Shown piece by piece: positions 29,325-35,339 of a stretch of 35,339 nucleotides of DNA. Each line of letters opens with the position of its first letter. Position 1 is the first letter of the stretch. The DNA is taken from the NCBI GenBank assembly GCA_022428185.1, contig JAKMCZ010000201.1:1-35339 (forward strand), in the 5' to 3' direction. The notes beneath the pieces were generated by a model that was not told the DNA's origin, did not search any database, and worked only from the letters and a program-made list of their open reading frames with translations. The stretch is from Alphaproteobacteria bacterium. Its GTDB lineage: Bacteria > Pseudomonadota > Alphaproteobacteria > RS24. Made by a program: the position numbers and the translations under genes.

Positions 29325-32051
29325 ATGTCTTCAAGTGCCAAAAAACCTGACCCAACTGAAAGCGGGGTTGATAAAACAGACGCGCATCAGCCGACGCCGA
29401 TGATGGCGCAGTTTTTGGCGATTAAAGAAAACCATCAAGACGCGCTGCTGTTTTATCGCATGGGCGATTTTTACGAATTATTCTTCGACGATGCGATGGC
29501 GGCGGCGGCAGCCTTGGATATTACCCTGACCCATCGCGGCAAGCATTTGGGCCAAGCCGTGCCAATGTGCGGGGTGCCGTATCATGCCAGCGAAGCCTAT
29601 TTGCAACGCTTGATTAAAGCCGGATTTCGCGTTGCCATTTGTGAGCAAACCGAAGCGCCGAGCGAAGCCAAGAAAAGGGGCGCGAAAGCGGTGGTGCGCC
29701 GCGATGTGGTGCGCTTGGTCACGGCGGGAACGCTTAATGAAGACAGTCTGTTGGATGCCAAAAGCCATAATTTCATCGCGGCTTTGGCCTCTCTGGGCAA
29801 AGCGCCGAAAGCCGATTGGGCGCTGGCTTGGGCGGATATGTCAACCGGAGGGTTTTTTGCTGCCAAAACCGATGCGCAGGGCTTGCCCGCTTTGCTGGCG
29901 CGTTTGGCACCGCGCGAAATTATTATTCCCGATGCGGCAAGCGATAGCATTGGCAGGGCGCTTGACGATATGATGGCGGCTGCGGGCACCGCCCCGATGG
30001 TGTCGCCGGTCGCTGATTTGGCCTCGAAAATGGCGGCCACCAAAATCGCCGACCAATTCGGCATGGCCTGTCACGACGCGCTGGCCGGGGAAGGCGCGGC
30101 GGTCAATTTGGCCTGCGCGCATATTCTCGCCTATTTTGAGGCGACCCAATATGACACGCAAGTGACCTTGAGCGCGCCGCGCGCTGAAGCCGACAGCCAG
30201 ATTATGGCGCTTGATGCAGCGACGCGCGCCAATCTGGAATTGAACCGCACATTGTCAGGCGACCGCACGGGCAGTTTATTGAGCGTCATTGATGAGACGA
30301 TTACCGCCGCCGGTGGACGCGCATTGGCGCTGCGCCTCAATGCGCCGCTTACCGCGCGGGCTGCTATTGAGGCGCGCCATGATGCCATTGCCGCATTATT
30401 GACTGCATCTGATATCGCGGACGATGTTCGTGCCGTGTTAAAATCAGCCCCCGATATGGCGCGGGCGCTCAATCGCTTGGCGATGCAGCGCGGCGGGCCG
30501 CGTGATTTGCAAGCGTTGGCGCAAGGGCTGGAAGCGGCGGGCGGCGTGGCTGCGCGGCTGCTCGATATGGGCGATGCGCCGTGCGGCGAATTACGCGGGC
30601 AAATCGATTGTCTGGCGCGCGAGGGCGCGGCATTGGGCGATTTGCGCACGCAATTAATGGCGGCGCTCGACGACAATGTGCCGCTTTTGGCGCGCGATGG
30701 CGGCTTTATCCGCGCGGGGTTTCATTCAGGCCTAGATGAGGCGCGCCGCTTGCGCGATGAAAGTCGCCGTATTATCGCCGCTTTGCAAAACCGCTATGCG
30801 ACAGAGACCGGCATTAAAGCGCTGAAGATCAAACATAATGGTGTGTTGGGCTATCATATTGATGTGCCCGCCGCGCATGGTGACACGCTGATGCAGCCGC
30901 CGCATGATGCGGTGTTTATTCATCGCCAGACTTTAGCCAGCTCGGTGCGGTTTTCGTCGGCCGAATTGGCTGAGCTGGCCGGTGATATTTCGCGCTCGGC
31001 TGAAACCGCATTGGCGCTTGAATTGCAATGTTTCGATGAATTGACGCAAGCAATATTGGCGGCACGCGGAGCGCTTGACGCGATGGCTGAGGCGTTGGCG
31101 ATTATCGATGTCGCCGCCGCTTTGGCCGATAAGGCGCGACAAGAAAACTGGGTGCGCCCGACGCTGCATGATGATTGTCGGTTTATGATTGAAGGTGGCC
31201 GCCATCCGGTCGTCGAAGCGGCGTTGAAACAGACCGATAATGCACCGTTTATCGCCAATCCGTGCGCGCTCGATGCGAGCGCCGCCTTAGGGCCGCGCAT
31301 GAGCTTGATCACCGGGCCCAATATGGCGGGTAAATCAACCTTTTTGCGGCAGAATGCCTTGCTCGCTATTATCGCGCAAATGGGCAGTTTTGTGCCCGCC
31401 ACCAAAGCTGATATCGGCATTGTTGACCGCGTCTATTCGAGGGTCGGTGCGGCAGATGATTTGGCTCGTGGGCGCTCGACTTTTATGGTTGAAATGGTCG
31501 AAACGGCAGCGATTTTGACCGGCGCAGGGCCGCGCGCATTGGTGATTTTGGACGAGATAGGTCGCGGCACGGCAACCTTTGACGGCTTGTCGCTGGCCTG
31601 GGCGACGGTTGAATATTTGCACGAGACGCTTGGCTGCCGCACTTTATTTGCCACCCATTATCACGAATTGACGGCGCTGGCGGGGCGGCTTGACGGGCTG
31701 GCTAATGCGTCGATGAAAGTGCGCGAACATGAAGGGCAGTTAATATTTTTACACGAAGTCGGTAGCGGTGCGGCTGACCGTTCTTACGGAATTCATGTTG
31801 CCGAATTGGCCGGCTTGCCGCCGTCGGTCACGGCGCGGGCGCGCCAAGTGCTGGCTCAATTGGAAGAAAACAATGCCGCGCAAGGCCCCGACATGATAGA
31901 CGCGCTGCCACTATTTGAGGCGCGCGCGCCCGAGGCGGCGCAAAGCGATGGGCTGCGCGATGCGTTGGCCGAGATTGACCCTGACCGCTTAAGCCCACGC
32001 GAGGCGCTGGACTGGCTTTATCAATTGCAGCTTCTGGCCGATAAGGACTGA
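29325..32051 (+). CDS. mutS: DNA mismatch repair protein MutS
   Basis: FYRMGDFYELFFDDA (FxE mismatch-binding motif), GVPYHA, SLITGPNMAGKSTFLRQNAL, LVILDEIGRGTATFDGLSLAW, LFATHYHEL. Confidence 0.98.
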   Translation: MSSSAKKPDPTESGVDKTDAHQPTPMMAQFLAIKENHQDALLFYRMGDFYELFFDDAMAAAAALDITLTHRGKHLGQAVPMCGVPYHASEAYLQRLIKAGFRVAICEQTEAPSEAKKRGAKAVVRRDVVRLVTAGTLNEDSLLDAKSHNFIAALASLGKAPKADWALAWADMSTGGFFAAKTDAQGLPALLARLAPREIIIPDAASDSIGRALDDMMAAAGTAPMVSPVADLASKMAATKIADQFGMACHDALAGEGAAVNLACAHILAYFEATQYDTQVTLSAPRAEADSQIMALDAATRANLELNRTLSGDRTGSLLSVIDETITAAGGRALALRLNAPLTARAAIEARHDAIAALLTASDIADDVRAVLKSAPDMARALNRLAMQRGGPRDLQALAQGLEAAGGVAARLLDMGDAPCGELRGQIDCLAREGAALGDLRTQLMAALDDNVPLLARDGGFIRAGFHSGLDEARRLRDESRRIIAALQNRYATETGIKALKIKHNGVLGYHIDVPAAHGDTLMQPPHDAVFIHRQTLASSVRFSSAELAELAGDISRSAETALALELQCFDELTQAILAARGALDAMAEALAIIDVAAALADKARQENWVRPTLHDDCRFMIEGGRHPVVEAALKQTDNAPFIANPCALDASAALGPRMSLITGPNMAGKSTFLRQNALLAIIAQMGSFVPATKADIGIVDRVYSRVGAADDLARGRSTFMVEMVETAAILTGAGPRALVILDEIGRGTATFDGLSLAWATVEYLHETLGCRTLFATHYHELTALAGRLDGLANASMKVREHEGQLIFLHEVGSGAADRSYGIHVAELAGLPPSVTARARQVLAQLEENNAAQGPDMIDALPLFEARAPEAAQSDGLRDALAEIDPDRLSPREALDWLYQLQLLADKD

Positions 32052-32155
32052 ACTTCTCAGGCCCTGTTTTAGACGCCATGTTTGGTAAGCCATGTTTTAG
32101 CCGAAATTCGTGCTATATGAGGACTATTGGTTGAGCTTTTGAAAGGGCAGCCTTT

Positions 32156-35041
32156 ATGGCAACAAAACCGGCATTGAAACAGGCAGATAAATCAATCGAC
32201 AAACCGGCACCGCTTAGTGAGCCGCCGATTATTGAGCCATTGGCCGACAAGCTGGCCGATTTGGCGCGCGCCCATCAAGGCGATGATAAAAACCTGCGCG
32301 CCGCCGTGCTTGAAACGTTGCGCGCCCAACTGGCCCATGATCGCGCTGCGGCCAAGCATGGGTTGGAAAGCGGCAAGTTGAAAGGCGCGAAATGCGCCGA
32401 AACCCTGTCGGCTCAAATGGACGCCATGTTGCGCACTTTGGCCGATTTCGTCAGCGCTCATGTGTTGTATATTGCCAATCCGACCGACGCCGAAAAAGTA
32501 ACCATGGTTGCGGTGGGCGGCTATGGGCGCGGGCGTTTGGCACCCCATTCAGATATCGATTTACTGTTTTTATTGCCCTATAAGCGCACTGCGACCAGCG
32601 AGAGCTTTGTCGAATATATTCTTTATATGTTGTGGGATTTGGGGCTGAAAGTCGGCCATGCGACGCGCTCAGTGGCCGATTGTGTGGCGCAAGCCAAAGC
32701 CGATATGACGGTGCGCACGGCGATGCTGGAAAGCCGCATTTTATGGGGTGGCACCCCGCTTTATGACAGCTATCGAGAGGCGTTTCAAAACAAGGTGATG
32801 CGGGGCACGGCACGACAATTTGTGACTGCCAAGCTGGCTGAGCGCGATGAGCGCCACGAAAAGGCCGGACGCTCGCGCTATTTGGTCGAGCCCAATTTGA
32901 AAGAGAGCAAGGGCGGGTTGCGCGATTTGAACACGCTGTTTTGGATTGCGCGCTATAGCTATCAGGTCGACGCGCTCGATGATTTGGTCGATTTGGGTGT
33001 GCTGACGGCTGATGAATTGCGCTTGTTTAGGAAATGCGATGACTTTCTCTGGCATGTGCGCTGCCATTTGCACTTTCTGACCGACCTTGCCCAAGAGAGG
33101 CTGAGCTTTGATGTGCAAAAGCCGCTTGCCGCGTTTTTCTATCCCAGCAATGACGGTGGCGATAAGCTCGCCAAAAGCGCCGGTATGAAGCCGGTTGAAA
33201 AATTTATGCGCCGCTATTTTTTGGTGGCTAAAAATGTCGGTGATTTGACCGCTATTTTTTGTGCCTCGTTGGAAGCTTCGCAGAAAAAGCCGCGCGCCGT
33301 GGCGCGGCTGCCGGCGCTGTTTCAGCGGCAAAAGCAGGTTGACGGGTTCACGATTGGTGTCAGCCGCTTGCAAATGGCGCGCCGCGACGTGTTTGAACGC
33401 AATCCGGTCAATCTCATTCGCGTCTTTCATTTAGCCGATAGCACCGGTCTCGATATCCACCCCGACACATTGCGTGCCATTACCCAGCACACGCATCTTA
33501 TCAATGCCGCCTTGCGCAGCGATGATGAGGCGAATAAATTATTCCTCGACCTTTTGACCTCAAAGCGCGACCCCGAACGGATTTTGCGACGCATGAATGA
33601 GGCAGGTGTTTTGGGTCGCTTCATTCCTGATTTCGGCCGCATTGTCGCCTTGATGCAATTCAACATGTATCACCATTACACGGCAGACGAACATTTGCTG
33701 CGCGCTTTGGGTTTGCTTCGCGAAGTTGAAAGCGGGGCGGTCGCCGAGGCCCATCCGCTGGCAACTGATTTGCTGAATAATGGCGCGATAAATCGGCGGG
33801 TGATTTATCTCGCCACCTTGCTGCACGATATCGCCAAAGGTCGCCCCGAAGACCATTCAGTGGCCGGCGCGCGCATTGCCCGCAAGCTGGGCCCGCGCCT
33901 CGGCTTCTCAAAAGCCGAAACGGCACTGACCGAATGGTTGGTGCAAGAACATTTGGTGATGAGTGATGTCGCCCAAAGGCGCGATTTGACCGACCCGCGC
34001 ACGGTCGAAGATTTTGCCAAGACCGTACAAAGCATGGAGCGCCTCAATCATTTATTTGTCCTTACCGAAATTGACATTAAGGCGGTCGGCCCGGGCGTAT
34101 TTAATGGCTGGAAGGCGCAGTTGTTAAGAGAGCTTTACGCTGAGACGGCCTCGCGCTTCAACGCCGGAACCGCTTTGGCGGTGCGCGGCGAGCGGCTGGA
34201 TGGCGCCAAAATAACATTTGCCGAAACGCTGGATCAGGCATGGAGTGCGGGTAAAATAAACACTTATATGGACCGCCATTCAGACGCTTACTGGTCAAGC
34301 TTTCCGGTCGATGCGCAAATGCGTCACGCCAAAATGATTGGCGATATGGAAGCTGATAAAAGCGCCATGGCGCTGGAAGTGCACGCCGATATGCTTCGCG
34401 ATTGCTCGGAAATCACCATTATTTGCCAAGACCATGCGGGCGTGTTTGCGCGGCTGGCGGGAGCCTGTGCGCTGGCTGGTTTGACGATTTTGGACGCGCG
34501 CATCACCACCACGCGCGACGGCTTGGCAATTGATGCGTTGCATGTCTCCGACCCTGACCGCCAGGGGCCTTTGTCCGATGAAAAAGCGACGCGCCTTTTG
34601 GCGACCATGCGCGATGTTTTATCAGGCGACATTATTGTGCCTGATAAACTGGACGCGACGATGCGGCGTGCCTCGATTGAGGCTTTTGATTTAACCCCGC
34701 AAGTGCGGATTTCAAATGCACTGGCGGCTAATGCGACGGTTGTTGAAATAAGCGGGCTTGACCGTCATGGCTTGCTATATGCGCTATTGCGCGCGCTATT
34801 GGTGCTTAATCTGTCGGTCTCGGCAGCGCGTATTGCCACTTTTGGTGAGCGCGTGGTCGATGTGTTCCACGTCACCGATTTGGCTGGCGCGCAATTGACC
34901 GAAGCGGCGCGGCGCAAAAAATTAAGCGCCACATTGCGCCGTGTTATCCAAAATCCGGTCAAGGCAGCGCAGCCGAAAAAACCGTCACGCGGGCGCAAAA
35001 CGCAAAAGGCGAGCAAGACAAACAAAAGCAAGGCGGCCTGA
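32156..35041 (+). CDS. glnD: [Protein-PII] uridylyltransferase / uridylyl-removing enzyme
   Basis: Nucleotidyltransferase motif GGYGRGRLAPHSDIDLLFL, HD motif LHDIAKGRPEDHS, two C-terminal ACT domains, Lys-rich tail. Confidence 0.96.
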   Translation: MATKPALKQADKSIDKPAPLSEPPIIEPLADKLADLARAHQGDDKNLRAAVLETLRAQLAHDRAAAKHGLESGKLKGAKCAETLSAQMDAMLRTLADFVSAHVLYIANPTDAEKVTMVAVGGYGRGRLAPHSDIDLLFLLPYKRTATSESFVEYILYMLWDLGLKVGHATRSVADCVAQAKADMTVRTAMLESRILWGGTPLYDSYREAFQNKVMRGTARQFVTAKLAERDERHEKAGRSRYLVEPNLKESKGGLRDLNTLFWIARYSYQVDALDDLVDLGVLTADELRLFRKCDDFLWHVRCHLHFLTDLAQERLSFDVQKPLAAFFYPSNDGGDKLAKSAGMKPVEKFMRRYFLVAKNVGDLTAIFCASLEASQKKPRAVARLPALFQRQKQVDGFTIGVSRLQMARRDVFERNPVNLIRVFHLADSTGLDIHPDTLRAITQHTHLINAALRSDDEANKLFLDLLTSKRDPERILRRMNEAGVLGRFIPDFGRIVALMQFNMYHHYTADEHLLRALGLLREVESGAVAEAHPLATDLLNNGAINRRVIYLATLLHDIAKGRPEDHSVAGARIARKLGPRLGFSKAETALTEWLVQEHLVMSDVAQRRDLTDPRTVEDFAKTVQSMERLNHLFVLTEIDIKAVGPGVFNGWKAQLLRELYAETASRFNAGTALAVRGERLDGAKITFAETLDQAWSAGKINTYMDRHSDAYWSSFPVDAQMRHAKMIGDMEADKSAMALEVHADMLRDCSEITIICQDHAGVFARLAGACALAGLTILDARITTTRDGLAIDALHVSDPDRQGPLSDEKATRLLATMRDVLSGDIIVPDKLDATMRRASIEAFDLTPQVRISNALAANATVVEISGLDRHGLLYALLRALLVLNLSVSAARIATFGERVVDVFHVTDLAGAQLTEAARRKKLSATLRRVIQNPVKAAQPKKPSRGRKTQKASKTNKSKAA

Positions 35042-35042
35042 C

Positions 35043-35339
35043 ATGGCTGCTTCGAAAAACGGCGCGCCAAAAGATGCCGCGCCGACAGCCGGATTATTGC
35101 CCAACGCAGCATTGGTCGGCGCAGCGACACTGGCAAGTCGCATCACCGGTTTTGTGCGCGATATTTTTCTGGCCGCTTTGATGGGGGCGGGCCCCTTGGC
35201 GGAAATTTTCGTCATTGCTTTCCGCTTGCCCAATTTGTTTCGCCGATTATTTGCCGAAGGCGCGTTTAACGCAGCTTTTGTGCCGTTGTTTTCGCAGCGC
35301 TTATCGCAACAAGGTCAACCCGCCGCGTTAGCCTTAGCC
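35043..35339 (+). CDS. murJ: Lipid II flippase MurJ, N-terminal fragment (truncated by window end)
   Basis: MAASKNGAPKDAAPTAGLLPNAALVGAATLASRITGFVRDIFLAALMGAGPLAEIFVIAFRLPNLFRRLFAEGAFNAAFVPLFSQ; mutS-glnD-murJ order is common in alphaproteobacteria. Confidence 0.93.
   Translation, partial: MAASKNGAPKDAAPTAGLLPNAALVGAATLASRITGFVRDIFLAALMGAGPLAEIFVIAFRLPNLFRRLFAEGAFNAAFVPLFSQRLSQQGQPAALALA

Noticed and set aside
32741-33430. 229-aa minus-strand ORF antisense to glnD
   Set aside because: Lies wholly inside the intact GlnD coding frame; no motif or SD support.

Overview
This window is a dense, ordinary alphaproteobacterial-type housekeeping region. I see no tRNA/rRNA, CRISPR array, transposase, phage or defence gene. 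Gene order: maf(partial)-aroE-coaE-dnaQ > < secB-fxsA < > timA-like-smr-hisB-hisH-hisA-hisF-hisE-coaA > < pfkB-nth < > DUF2244 > < gpmA-dapB-dnaJ-dnaK-grpE-hrcA < > rph-rdgB-hemW > < lppC/lpoA-like < > rsmI-yraN-gshB > < small unknown ORF < > yifB/comM (interrupted) > < maeB < > mutS-glnD-murJ(partial) >. I do not see a convincing previously undescribed multi-gene system. The items most worth a second look are: (1) yifB/comM split by one in-frame TAG exactly where the family has a conserved Gln codon, in a stretch where at least five other genes use TAG as their real stop; (2) two matched RpoH-type promoter candidates (CTTG-N18-CCTAxxTxxG) upstream of dnaK and grpE, the latter next to a 13-bp tandem repeat; (3) four copies of an 8-mer (TCGGGCGT/ACGCCCGA) in 63 bp at the convergent hemW/lpoA 3' overlap, able to form mutually exclusive hairpins; (4) an 86-aa ORF with a good Shine-Dalgarno sequence between gshB and yifB whose family I do not recognise. 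All family assignments come from reading the translations by eye; no database search was run.
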